Of a DNA stretch of 64,000 bases, positions 24,766 to 33,514 are shown piece by piece (position 1 is the stretch's first letter; each line of letters opens with the position of its first letter). Source of the DNA: Streptomyces sp. AJS327 (GTDB lineage Bacteria > Actinomycetota > Actinomycetes > Streptomycetales > Streptomycetaceae); contig NZ_SKBR01000002.1 of the NCBI RefSeq assembly GCF_013450295.1, positions 1,202,501-1,266,500 on the forward strand, written 5' to 3'. A program made the translations under genes and the position numbers. The notes beneath the pieces were generated by a model. It made no database searches. It had not been told where the DNA came from and saw nothing but the letters and a program-made list of their open reading frames with translations.

Positions 24766-24844
24766 CGCCGCCGGGGCGCGTGGCGTGCCCGCCGCGTGAC
24801 GCCAGCGGTCACAAGATCGACCCACTGAGCTTACGTCGGGGTTC

Positions 24845-24873
24845 TTGCCACGGCACTCCGCCGGTTCTACGGT
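24845..24873 (+). promoter_or_regulatory. promoter of pyrimidine catabolism operon
   Basis: TTGCCA (24845-24850), 17-nt spacer, TACGGT (24868-24873). The leader is about 54 nt and ends with AAGGAG (24922-24927), 6 nt before ATG 24934. Confidence 0.6.
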
Positions 24874-24933
24874 CGCATCCTCACGTGGATCTACGCGTGT
24901 CGAACTGCTGGACCCCGCGCGAAGGAGCTGCTC

Positions 24934-25776
24934 ATGGCTGACGTCGTACGTGCCGCACTGGTGCAGGCCACGTGGACCGGCGACACCGAGTCGATGGTCG
25001 AGAAGCATGAGCGGCACGCCCGGGAGGCGGCCGCCCAGGGCGCCCAGGTGATCGGGTTCCAGGAGGTGTTCAACGCCCCGTACTTCTGCCAGGTCCAGGA
25101 CGCCGAGCACTACCGCTGGGCCGAGCCGGTGCCCGACGGGCCGACCGTCCGGCGGATGGCCGAGGTCGCCCGGGAGACCGGGATGGTCGTGGTGGTGCCG
25201 GTCTTCGAACTGGCCGACTCCGGCTTCTACTACAACACCGCGGCCGTCATCGACGCCGACGGCACCGTCCTCGGCACCTACCGCAAGCACCACATCCCGC
25301 AGGTGAAGGGGTTCTGGGAGAAGTTCTACTTCCGTCCCGGCAACCTCGGCTGGCCGGTGTTCGACACCGCCGTCGGCAAGGTCGGCGTGTACATCTGCTA
25401 CGACCGGCACTTCCCAGAGGGCTGGCGGCAACTCGGTCTCGCTGGCGCTCAGTTGGTCTACAACCCCTCCGCCACCTCGCGCGGCCTCTCCGCCTACCTC
25501 TGGCAGCTGGAGCAGCCCGCCGCCGCCGTGGCCAACGAGTACTTCGTCGCGGCCATCAACCGGGTGGGCACCGAGGAGTACGGCGACAACGACTTCTACG
25601 GCTCCAGCTACTTCGTCGATCCACGCGGGCAGTTCGTCGGGGAGGTCGCCAGCGACACGAAGGAGGAACTCGTCGTGCGCGACCTCGACTTCGGCCTCAT
25701 CGACGAGGTGCGCCAGCAGTGGGCCTTCTACCGCGACCGGCGGCCGGACGCGTACGGCGGACTGGTGGAGCCGTGA
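24934..25776 (+). CDS. N-carbamoyl-beta-alanine amidohydrolase (nitrilase superfamily)
   Basis: Cleaves N-carbamoyl-beta-alanine to beta-alanine, CO2 and ammonia, the third step of reductive uracil/thymine breakdown. The 280-residue nitrilase-fold enzyme has the Glu-Lys-Cys triad at E44 (GFQEVF), K118 (YRKHHIP) and C155 (YICYDRHFPE). Bacterial carbamoylputrescine amidases look similar, so specificity rests on the dihydropyrimidinase and transaminase next to it. Its stop overlaps the next start (GTGA). First gene of the operon. Confidence 0.88.
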   Translation: MADVVRAALVQATWTGDTESMVEKHERHAREAAAQGAQVIGFQEVFNAPYFCQVQDAEHYRWAEPVPDGPTVRRMAEVARETGMVVVVPVFELADSGFYYNTAAVIDADGTVLGTYRKHHIPQVKGFWEKFYFRPGNLGWPVFDTAVGKVGVYICYDRHFPEGWRQLGLAGAQLVYNPSATSRGLSAYLWQLEQPAAAVANEYFVAAINRVGTEEYGDNDFYGSSYFVDPRGQFVGEVASDTKEELVVRDLDFGLIDEVRQQWAFYRDRRPDAYGGLVEP

Positions 25777-27095
25777 CCGGCGCCGCCGAACTCCACACGC
25801 GGCACCGGGCCGTGCTTCCCGACTGGCTCGCGCTGTACTACCGCGACCCCATCGAGATCACGCACGGCGAGGGACGTCACGTGTGGGACGCCGAGGGCAA
25901 CCGGTACCTCGACTTCTTCGGCGGCGTGCTCACCACCATGACCGCCCACGCGCTGCCGGAGGTCGTCAAGGCCGTCAGCGAGCAGGCGGAACGCATCCTG
26001 CACACCTCGACGCTCTACCTCAACCGGCCGATGGTGGAGCTGGCCGAACGCGTCGCCGCGCTCTCCGGCATCCCCGACGCCCGGGTCTTCTTCACCACCT
26101 CGGGCACCGAGGCGAACGAGACGGCGCTGCTCCTCGCCACCGCCTACCGGGGCTCCAACCAGGTGCTGGCGATGCGGAACAGCTACCACGGCCGCTCGTT
26201 CTCCACGATCGGCGTCACCGGCAACCGCTCCTGGTCCCCGACCAGCCTCTCCCCGCTGCACACGCTGTACGTGCACGGCGGGGACCGGGGGCGCGGCCCC
26301 TACGCGGGGCTCGACGACGCGGGGTTCGTCGCGGGCTGCGTGGAGGACCTCGCCGACATGCTGGGCCAGGCGCGGGACGGCGTCGCCGCGCTGATCGCCG
26401 AACCCGTGCAGGGCGTGGGCGGGTTCACCGCCCCGCCCGACGGGCTGTACGGCGCCTTCCGGGAGGTGCTGCAACAGCACGGGGTGCTGTGGATCAGCGA
26501 CGAGGTGCAGACCGGCTGGGGCCGTACCGGGGACCACTTCTGGGGCTGGCAGGCGCACGGCCAGGCCGGGCCGCCGGACGTCCTGACCTTCGCCAAGGGC
26601 CTCGGGAACGGCACCTCCGTCGGCGGGGTCGTCGCCCGCGCCGAGGTCATGAACTGCCTGGAGGCCAACTCCATCTCGACCTTCGGCGGCAGCCCGGTCA
26701 CCATGGCCGCCGCCAGCGCCAACCTCACCTACCTGCTGGAGCACGACCTCCAGGGGAACGCGCGGCGCGTCGGCGGACTGCTGCTGGAGCGGTTGCGGGC
26801 GGCCGCGGCGGGGCTCGGCGTGGTACGGGAGGTGCGTGGCCGGGGCCTGATGATCGGGATGGACCTGGTGCTGCCGGGCACCGGCACCCCCGCACCCGAG
26901 GCGGCCTCGCTGGTGCTGGAGGCGGCCCGGGCGGGCGGGGTGCTGCTCGGCAAGGGCGGCGGCCACGCGTCCGGCGGCGTGCTGCGGATCTGCCCGCCGA
27001 TGAGCCTCACCGTGGCGGAGGCCGAGGCGGGAGCGGCGGTGGTGGAGGAGGCGCTGCGCGGGGCGGAGCGTGAACTGACAGGGATGCACGGATGA
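25773..27095 (+). CDS. class III PLP aminotransferase, probable beta-alanine transaminase
   Basis: Moves the amino group from beta-alanine or 3-aminoisobutyrate to a keto acid, giving malonate or methylmalonate semialdehyde. It is 440 residues, full length for class III omega-transaminases. PLP site: K275 (LTFAKGLGNG), D243 in ISDEVQTGWGR, TSGTEANETA, and NSYHGRS. AGXT2-like beta-alanine transaminases of this cluster type match best. GTG 25773 overlaps the amidohydrolase stop. Another amino donor cannot be excluded. Confidence 0.85.
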   Translation: MTGAAELHTRHRAVLPDWLALYYRDPIEITHGEGRHVWDAEGNRYLDFFGGVLTTMTAHALPEVVKAVSEQAERILHTSTLYLNRPMVELAERVAALSGIPDARVFFTTSGTEANETALLLATAYRGSNQVLAMRNSYHGRSFSTIGVTGNRSWSPTSLSPLHTLYVHGGDRGRGPYAGLDDAGFVAGCVEDLADMLGQARDGVAALIAEPVQGVGGFTAPPDGLYGAFREVLQQHGVLWISDEVQTGWGRTGDHFWGWQAHGQAGPPDVLTFAKGLGNGTSVGGVVARAEVMNCLEANSISTFGGSPVTMAAASANLTYLLEHDLQGNARRVGGLLLERLRAAAAGLGVVREVRGRGLMIGMDLVLPGTGTPAPEAASLVLEAARAGGVLLGKGGGHASGGVLRICPPMSLTVAEAEAGAAVVEEALRGAERELTGMHG

Positions 27096-27105
27096 GAGGA
27101 ACGGC

Positions 27106-28506
27106 ATGACGCGCACACTGATCCACGGCGGTCTCGTCATCACCGCGGCCGACGAGGTCCACGCCGACGTGCTCATCGACGGCGACCGGATCGCCGCGGT
27201 CGCCACGCCCGGCAACGGCCTGGCCGAGAGCTGGGCCGCGGAGCGCACCATCGACGCCACCGGCCGGTACGTCATCCCGGGCGGCGTGGACGGGCACACC
27301 CACATGGACTTCCCGTTCGGCGGGACCTTCTCCTCCGACGACTTCGAGACCGGCACCCGCGCCGCCGCCTGGGGCGGTACCACCACCATCGTCGACTTCG
27401 CGGTGCAGAAGAAGGGCAGCGCGCTGCGCGAGGGCCTCGACCAGTGGCACGCCAAGGCGGAGGGCCGCTGCTCGATCGACTACGCCTTCCACATGATCCT
27501 CTCCGACGTGCACGACGGCACCCTCAAGGAGATGGACCTCCTGGTGGACGAGGGCGTCACCTCGTTCAAGCTGTTCATGGCCTACCCCGGGGTCTTCTAC
27601 AGCGACGACGGCCAGATCCTCCGCGCCATGCAGCGCTCGGCGGGCAACGGCGGTCTGGTGATGATGCACGCCGAGAACGGCATCGCCATCGACGTCCTCG
27701 TCGAACAGGCCCTGGCCGAGGGGCGGACCGACCCCCGCTACCACGGGGAGGTACGCCGGGAGCTGCTGGAGGCCGAGGCCACCCACCGCGCCATCCAGCT
27801 GGCCCGGGTGGCGGGCTCGCCGCTGTACGTGGTGCACGTCTCCGCCGAGCAGGCGGTGGCCGAACTCGCCGCCGCCCGGGACCGGGACCTGCCGGTGTTC
27901 GGCGAGACCTGCCCGCAGTACCTCTACCTCTCCGTCGACGACCTCGCCGAACCCGACTTCCACGGCGCCAAGTACGTGTGCAGCACGCCGCTGCGGCCCC
28001 GCGAGCACCAGGCGGCGCTGTGGAGCGGGCTGCGCACCAACGACCTCCAGGTGGTCTCCACCGACCACTGCCCGTTCTGCTTCACCGGCCAGAAGGAGCT
28101 GGGCCGGGGCGACTTCTCGAAGATCCCGAACGGGATGCCGGGCGTGGAGCACCGGATGGACCTGCTCCACCAGGCGGTGGTGGACGGTCACCTGACCCGC
28201 CGCCGCTGGATCGACATCGCCTGCGCCACCCCGGCCCGGATGTTCGGCCTCTACCCCCGGAAGGGCACCATCGCGCCCGGCGCCGACGCGGACGTCGTCA
28301 TCTACGATCCGGCCGCCGAGCAGACGCTCTCCGCCGAGACGCACCACATGAACGTCGACTACTCCGCCTACGAGGGCCGCCGGATCACCGGCCGGGTGGA
28401 GACCGTGCTCTCCCGGGGCGAGCCCGTCATCGAAGGCCACGGCTACACCGGCCGGGCGGGGCGGGGCCGGTACGTCCCGCGCGGCATCTGCCAGTTCCTC
28501 AACTGA
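27106..28506 (+). CDS. hydA: dihydropyrimidinase
   Basis: Opens the ring of dihydrouracil or dihydrothymine (and hydantoins). The 466-residue amidohydrolase keeps all metal ligands: H64 and H66 (DGHTHMD), the carboxylated lysine K155 (TSFKLFMAY), H188 (MMHAEN), a later histidine in YVVHVSAEQ, and Asp in STDHCPF. The length and the ETCPQYLYL motif are those of true dihydropyrimidinases/D-hydantoinases. It starts 10 nt after the transaminase stop with GAGGAA upstream. Confidence 0.93.
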   Translation: MTRTLIHGGLVITAADEVHADVLIDGDRIAAVATPGNGLAESWAAERTIDATGRYVIPGGVDGHTHMDFPFGGTFSSDDFETGTRAAAWGGTTTIVDFAVQKKGSALREGLDQWHAKAEGRCSIDYAFHMILSDVHDGTLKEMDLLVDEGVTSFKLFMAYPGVFYSDDGQILRAMQRSAGNGGLVMMHAENGIAIDVLVEQALAEGRTDPRYHGEVRRELLEAEATHRAIQLARVAGSPLYVVHVSAEQAVAELAAARDRDLPVFGETCPQYLYLSVDDLAEPDFHGAKYVCSTPLRPREHQAALWSGLRTNDLQVVSTDHCPFCFTGQKELGRGDFSKIPNGMPGVEHRMDLLHQAVVDGHLTRRRWIDIACATPARMFGLYPRKGTIAPGADADVVIYDPAAEQTLSAETHHMNVDYSAYEGRRITGRVETVLSRGEPVIEGHGYTGRAGRGRYVPRGICQFLN

Positions 28507-28527
28507 CCCCGACGGAGCGAGCACACC

Positions 28528-29529
28528 ATGGACTTCGGACTCGTCCTCCAGACCGACCCGCCGGGCGCCACCACCGTCGCCCTGATGCGCCGCGCCGAGC
28601 GTTCCGGGTTCCGCTACGGCTGGACCTTCGACTCGGCGGTGCTGTGGCAGGAGCCCTACGTCATCCACAGCCGCATCCTGGACCACACCGAGAACCTGAT
28701 CGTCGGGCCGATGGTGACCAATCCGGGCACCCGGTCCTGGGAGGTCACCGCCTCCACCTTCGCCACCCTCAACGAGATGTACGGCAACCGCACCGTCTGC
28801 GGTATCGGCCGCGGCGACTCCGCGATGCGCGTCGCCGGGCGGAAGCCCAACACGCTCGCCGTGCTGAGCGACGCCATGCGCACCATCCGGGACCTGGCCG
28901 AGGGGCGGGAGGCCACCGTCGACGGCACCGCGCTGCGGCTGCCCTGGGTCTCCGGCGACAGCGAACTGCCCGTCTGGATGGCCGCCTACGGGCCGAAGGC
29001 GCTGGCCATGGCGGGCCGGGAGGCGGACGGCTTCATCCTCCAGCTGGCCGACCCCTACCTCACCGAGTGGATGGTCAAGGCCGTGCGGCAGGCGGCGGCC
29101 GACGCGGGCCGGGACCCGGACGAGGTCACGATCTGCGTCGCCGCCCCGGCGTACGTGGGCGACGACCTCGCCCACGCCCGGGAGCAGTGCCGCTGGTTCG
29201 GCGGCATGGTCGGCAACCACGTCGCCGACCTGGTATCCCGGTACGGCGAGGGGAGCGATCTGGTCCCCACCGCGCTCACCTCGTACATCAAGCGCCGCGA
29301 GGGATACGACTACGCGCACCACGGACGGGCGGGCAACCCCGACACCGCCTTCGTGCCGGACGAGATCGTCGACCGCTTCTGCCTGCTCGGGCCGGTCGCT
29401 GACCACATCGAGCGGCTCCGGGAACTCCGGGAGCTGGGCGTCGATCAGTTCGCCGTCTACGCCATGCACGACGCCAGGGAGCAGACCATCGACGCCTACG
29501 GGACCGGCGTCATCCCCGCCCTGAGCTGA
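28528..29529 (+). CDS. LLM-class F420-dependent oxidoreductase (TIGR03842-like)
   Basis: A 333-residue TIM-barrel oxidoreductase of the luciferase-like monooxygenase superfamily, expected to use coenzyme F420. Opening MDFGLVLQT, TNPGTRSWEVTAS, GIGRGDSAMR and VWMAAYGPKALAMAG are the landmark motifs. I recall this subfamily as being genomically tied to dihydropyrimidinase clusters. It lies 21 nt after hydA with GGAGCGAG as ribosome site. No dihydropyrimidine dehydrogenase (PreA/PreT or PydA) is in the cluster, so a redox step on uracil/dihydrouracil, or on the semialdehyde, is a reasonable but untested role. Confidence 0.85.
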   Translation: MDFGLVLQTDPPGATTVALMRRAERSGFRYGWTFDSAVLWQEPYVIHSRILDHTENLIVGPMVTNPGTRSWEVTASTFATLNEMYGNRTVCGIGRGDSAMRVAGRKPNTLAVLSDAMRTIRDLAEGREATVDGTALRLPWVSGDSELPVWMAAYGPKALAMAGREADGFILQLADPYLTEWMVKAVRQAAADAGRDPDEVTICVAAPAYVGDDLAHAREQCRWFGGMVGNHVADLVSRYGEGSDLVPTALTSYIKRREGYDYAHHGRAGNPDTAFVPDEIVDRFCLLGPVADHIERLRELRELGVDQFAVYAMHDAREQTIDAYGTGVIPALS

Positions 29530-29572
29530 GCCCCCGCCCCCTTCTCCCACCTTTTCTCCTCTCCGTCCCCCC

Positions 29573-29604
29573 GTTCCCCGGGCCGGGCCCACGGCCCGGG
29601 GAAC
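29573..29604 (+). terminator. strong terminator after F420 oxidoreductase gene
   Basis: GTTCCCCGGGCC (29573-29584) and GGCCCGGGGAAC (29593-29604) form a perfect 12-bp stem with an 8-nt loop. It separates the enzyme operon from the permease gene. Confidence 0.8.
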
Positions 29605-30145
29605 CCCACCGCCAGCCCACGGTCCCGGGAGCGACACCCGGGGTTGACCGGGCCCGACCGTCTCCGGCGGGCCGCACCGCATCGGATCGGACGGGTCGCC
29701 GCCGGACGCCGCGGGCCGTCCGGCCCCGTACGCCCCGCTCCCCGGCAACTCCCCGCGCCTGCCTACCGGTTCCGGCCCCCGCGCCCACCCCGCACCGGCC
29801 CCTCGTCGTCGGCGGGCGCTCACCGCACGCCCCTCCTCGCGCTCGCGCTCCGCCGCTCCTCCCTCCCCGCTCGACGTTCCCACCGTCCCGTCGGCCGGCG
29901 GTCCGGGCACCCGGGCGCCGCTCGCATCCGCACATGCCTCCGGCAACCCGGCCCGCGCCCACGGCCGGTGCCGCTCCGGCGAACGAGCCCGCCCCGGCCC
30001 CGAGTCCGCCCCGCGCGGCCGGACCGGTCCGTGAATCCCGCGAACCCGCGAACCCCGTGCGGATCACGGCCCCCGAACTGCCCGAACTCCCAGCCCCCGA
30101 CCCCGAATCCCAGAATCCCCGAACCCGAGACGACGAGGTGTACCC
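29605..30145. other. long upstream region of NCS1 permease gene
   Basis: About 540 bp without a supported gene. From about 30030 to 30130 it is a degenerate array of CCCGAA(T/C)CC-like units (GAATCCCGCGAACCCGCGAACCCC and similar). I see no clear promoter; AGG at 30136-30138 is a weak ribosome site for GTG 30146. Confidence 0.4.
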
Positions 30146-31702
30146 GTGCGCGAAACGGCTCCCCCCGAACAGCCCCGCACCTCCAGCTCCGAGATCACCT
30201 ACCCGGACGGCCGGGTGGAACTCGCCGACGGGGCGATACCGGCCGACAGCCCATACCACAACGACGACCTGGCGCCCGTCCCACTGGCCGAACGGCGCTG
30301 GACCACCTACAACTTCGCGGCGCTCTGGATCGGGATGGCCGTCAACATCCCCTCCTGGACGCTCGCTTCAGGTCTGGTCTCGCTCGGCATGGACTGGAAG
30401 CAGGCCGTGCTGACCATCGCGCTGGCCAACGTGATCGTGCTGTTCCCGATGTTGCTCACCGGCCACGCGGGGCCCCGCTACGGCATTCCCTTCCCCGTCC
30501 TGGCCCGCGCCTCCTTCGGGGTGCTGGGCGCCAACCTCCCGGCGCTGGTGCGTGGCGTCGTCGCCTGCGCCTGGTTCGGGATCCAGACCTGGATCGGCGG
30601 CCAGGCGATCTACTTCCTCGCGGGCAAGTCCCTGGCCGACAGCGCCTGGTGGACCGGCGCCGGTGAACTGTTCGGCTACCCCTGGCCGCAGTGGCTCTGC
30701 TTCGCGCTCTTCTTCCTCTTCGAGATCGTGATCATTCTGCGCGGTATGGACGCCGTCAAGAAGCTGGAGAACTGGGCGGCGCCGCTGATGCTGCTCGGCG
30801 GTCTCGCGCTGCTCGCCTGGATCGCCAACAAGGCGGGCGGACTGGGGCCGTTGCTCGACCAGCCCTCCAAGCTCGGCTGGGGCGCGGACTTCTGGCCGGT
30901 CTTCTTCCCCGCGCTGATGGGGATGATCGGCTTCTGGGCGACGCTCTCGCTGAACATCCCCGACTTCACCCGCTTCGGGGCGGGACAGCGCGCCCAGGTG
31001 TGGGGCCAGACCCTCGGACTCCCCACCACCATGGCCTTCTTCGCGCTGCTGTCGGTGCTGGTGACCTCCGGGTCGCAGGCCGTCTACGGGGAACCCATCT
31101 GGGACCCCAGCCAGCTCGCCGCGCGGATGGACAGCACCGTCGGCGTCGTCTTCGCGCTGCTGGTGATCCTGATGGCCACGCTCTCCACCAACATCGCCGC
31201 CAACCTCGTCAGTCCGGCCTACGACTTCTCCAACGCCGCCCCGCGGCTGCTGAGTTTCCGCTCCGGCGCGATCGTGGCCTGCGTGCTCGGCGTGGTCATC
31301 TTCCCCTGGAAGCTGATCGAGAACCCCAGCTTCTACATCTACACCTGGCTCGGCACCGTCGGCGGCATGCTCGGTACGGTCGCCGGCATCCTCATCGCGG
31401 ACTACTGGCTGATCCGCCGTACCCGGCTCGACCTCGCCGCGCTCTACCGACGTGACGGCGTCTACTGGTACACCGGCGGCTGGAACTGGCGGGCCCTGGC
31501 GGCCTTCACCGTCGGCGCGGTCCTCGCGGTCGGCGGCTCCTACTCCGACCCCGGCAACGGGCCCTTCCCCGAGGACGGGCTGATCCCCTTCCTCCAGCCC
31601 CTCGCGGACTACGGCTGGGCCGTCGGCCTCACCGCATCGCTCCTCGTCTACACCGCCCTGATGGCCACCGCGCGCCACCGGCGGGCGCCGAACTCCCCCT
31701 GA
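30146..31702 (+). CDS. NCS1-family nucleobase:cation symporter
   Basis: Imports a pyrimidine (uracil, cytosine or similar) or allantoin/hydantoin with a cation. It has 518 residues and about twelve membrane spans. Family landmarks: the N-terminal NDDLAPVPLAERRWTTYNFAALWIG, GIPFPVLARASFGVLGANLP, WFGIQTWIGGQAIY, NIPDFTRFG, NIAANLVSPAYDFSN. The preceding pyrimidine-degrading operon suggests uracil, thymine or dihydropyrimidines; allantoin is possible too, given genes at the left of the window. Confidence 0.9.
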   Translation: MRETAPPEQPRTSSSEITYPDGRVELADGAIPADSPYHNDDLAPVPLAERRWTTYNFAALWIGMAVNIPSWTLASGLVSLGMDWKQAVLTIALANVIVLFPMLLTGHAGPRYGIPFPVLARASFGVLGANLPALVRGVVACAWFGIQTWIGGQAIYFLAGKSLADSAWWTGAGELFGYPWPQWLCFALFFLFEIVIILRGMDAVKKLENWAAPLMLLGGLALLAWIANKAGGLGPLLDQPSKLGWGADFWPVFFPALMGMIGFWATLSLNIPDFTRFGAGQRAQVWGQTLGLPTTMAFFALLSVLVTSGSQAVYGEPIWDPSQLAARMDSTVGVVFALLVILMATLSTNIAANLVSPAYDFSNAAPRLLSFRSGAIVACVLGVVIFPWKLIENPSFYIYTWLGTVGGMLGTVAGILIADYWLIRRTRLDLAALYRRDGVYWYTGGWNWRALAAFTVGAVLAVGGSYSDPGNGPFPEDGLIPFLQPLADYGWAVGLTASLLVYTALMATARHRRAPNSP

Positions 31703-31722
31703 CCGACGGTCCGTCGAGCCTC

Positions 31723-31747
31723 GGGCGCCCGGTGTCACCGGGCGCCC
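31723..31747. terminator. bidirectional terminator
   Basis: GGGCGCCCGG (31723-31732) and CCGGGCGCCC (31738-31747), perfect 10-bp stem, loop TGTCA, between convergent stop codons. Confidence 0.8.
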
Positions 31748-31756
31748 CCGGGCGGC

Positions 31757-32821
31757 TCAGGGGACCCGCGCGGTCCAGGAGGTGGCGCCGAACCTCTCCT
31801 CCGCCAGCGTCCGCGCCCGGGCCATCTCCGCGCCGCTGACCGGGCCGTCGGTCAGCCCGTACCGGCCGCGGAAGGAGGCGACCATGCGGTCGATCACCTC
31901 GCCGCGAGACAGCCCGGTCTGCCTCCGCAGCGGGTCCACCCGCTTCTTCGCGCTGGTCGTGCCCTTGTCGGAGAGCTTCTCCCGGCCGATCCGCAGGACG
32001 TCGAGCATCCGGTCGGCGTCGATGTCGTAGGCCATCGTGACGTGGTGGAGCACCGCCCCGGGGCCGCCGTCCGGGCCGACCATCCGCTTCTGCGCGGCCC
32101 CGGCGATCTTGCCGTCCTTGGAGGCGATGTCGTTCAGCGGCTGGTACCAGGCCGCGATGCCCATGTCAGCGAGCGCGCCCAGCACCCAGTCGTCCAGGTA
32201 GGCGTAGCTGTCGACGAAGGTCAGCCCCTGGACGAGCGAGGCGGGCACGCTGAGCGAGTAGGTGATGGTGTTGCCCGGCTCGCAGAACATCGCGCCGCCG
32301 CCGGACACCCGGCGCACCACGCTCACTCCGTGACGGGCGGCACCCTCGGGGTCGACCTCGTTCCGCAGCGACTGGAAGCTGCCGATCACCACGGCCGGCG
32401 CCCCCCACTCCCACACCCGCAGGGTCGGGGGGCGGCGGCCCGCGGCCACTTCCTCCGTCAGCACCTGGTCGAGCGCCATGTGCAGGGCGGGCGGCTGCGG
32501 GCCCTCCCGGACCAGTCGCCAGTCGTAGTCCGTCCAGTCCCCGGCCTCCGCCACGGCCCGCCGGACGGCGATCGCGACGGCCCCGGCCGAGAAGCCGAAC
32601 ATCACCGTGCCCTCGGGCAGCGCCTGCTCGATCCGGGCGGACAGCTCGGCCGCCTCAGCGGTGACCGGCGCGCCCTCCAGCGCCCGGTCCATCGCGGCGA
32701 GCGCCTCGTCGGGTTCGAGGAAGAAGTCGCCCGCGACCCGGACGTTCCGCAGGACCCCGCCGACGTCGTCGCAGTCCACCACCACGAGCTTGCCGCCCGG
32801 CACCTTGTACTCGCCGTGCAT
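31757..32821 (-). CDS. lipoate-protein ligase family protein with N-terminal accessory domain
   Basis: A 354-residue protein. Residues 1-90 (KVPGGKLVVVDCDDVGG, RVAGDFFLEP) resemble the C-terminal accessory domain of LplA. Residues ~120-354 form the biotin/lipoate ligase catalytic fold: ALDQVLTEEV, WEWGAPAVVIGSFQS, the RRVSGGGAMF signature, NTITYSL, and DGKIAGAAQKR with the expected lysine. The accessory domain is thus at the opposite end from E. coli LplA. In the signature, the residues after GGGAMF are CEPGN where most ligases have His-Asp, so activity as a lipoyl ligase, octanoyltransferase or something else is open. ATG 32821 is preceded by CGGGAG. Confidence 0.8.
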   Translation of the reverse strand: MHGEYKVPGGKLVVVDCDDVGGVLRNVRVAGDFFLEPDEALAAMDRALEGAPVTAEAAELSARIEQALPEGTVMFGFSAGAVAIAVRRAVAEAGDWTDYDWRLVREGPQPPALHMALDQVLTEEVAAGRRPPTLRVWEWGAPAVVIGSFQSLRNEVDPEGAARHGVSVVRRVSGGGAMFCEPGNTITYSLSVPASLVQGLTFVDSYAYLDDWVLGALADMGIAAWYQPLNDIASKDGKIAGAAQKRMVGPDGGPGAVLHHVTMAYDIDADRMLDVLRIGREKLSDKGTTSAKKRVDPLRRQTGLSRGEVIDRMVASFRGRYGLTDGPVSGAEMARARTLAEERFGATSWTARVP

Positions 32822-33001
32822 TCCGACTCCCGTTCCGCGTACCGCTGTTGACCGGCGGCGCACGGTGGGGCCCGCCACCGCCCAGGCTACGCCCGCCCCG
32901 CCCGTCGGGTTTCCCGTACCCCTCCGCCCGTATACCCACCCGTACGCCGCCCGCGCCTCCCGGGCTGCCCGCGCCCGCTCCCCGGCTCCGGGTGGGCGCG
33001 G

Positions 33002-33514
33002 TCAGCGGCGGCGCAGCACCCCGCGGATGAGGGCCGCCTGCCCGGCGTGCTGGAGGTCGTCCGCGGCGACGCTCACCAGCCGGACGCCGAGGGTGACCTC
33101 GGGAGTCCAGGAGGTGTCGACGCCCCGCCCCAGGTCGGCGTCGGACAGCCCGCCCAGGTAGGAGACGGTGCGGTCGTGCACGGCGTCGTGATAGCCGATC
33201 AGCGTCTGGGGGCTGAGGCCGCGCACCTCGGCCACCTCGGCGCTGCTGTGTCCGTAGCCGGTGGCGGCGGTGGGGAGGGGGAGCGCGAAGCGCTCGTCCC
33301 AGCCCTCCTCCGTCCAGACCTGTTCGGTTCCTGCCGCGTCGGCGATGTGGTCGTCCTGCACCCGGGTGAGGTGCCAGACCAGCCAGGCGATGGAGTTGGC
33401 CTCCGGATCGAGCCGGGCGGTGAGTTCGTCCGGGCTGAGGCCGGTGACCGTGTCCCGGACGGTCTCCCGGATCCGGCCGAAGGCGTCGACGAGCAGGGCG
33501 GTGCTGGCGGTCAT
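33002..33514 (-). CDS. DinB/DUF664 family protein, possible mycothiol-dependent enzyme
   Basis: A 170-residue four-helix protein of the DinB superfamily. The metal-binding histidines are where expected: WHL near residue 50, a central HDAVHD, and DLQHAGQA near residue 158; WLVWHLTRVQDDHIADA is characteristic. In actinobacteria this family includes mycothiol S-transferases, which is a likely but unproven role. GGAGTCACC precedes ATG 33514. Confidence 0.82.
   Translation of the reverse strand: MTASTALLVDAFGRIRETVRDTVTGLSPDELTARLDPEANSIAWLVWHLTRVQDDHIADAAGTEQVWTEEGWDERFALPLPTAATGYGHSSAEVAEVRGLSPQTLIGYHDAVHDRTVSYLGGLSDADLGRGVDTSWTPEVTLGVRLVSVAADDLQHAGQAALIRGVLRRR

Noticed and set aside
29934..30413. 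Plus-strand open frame starting upstream of the NCS1 permease
   Set aside because: It is in a different frame from the permease, low-complexity Pro/Ala-rich, and overlaps the clear permease coding sequence.
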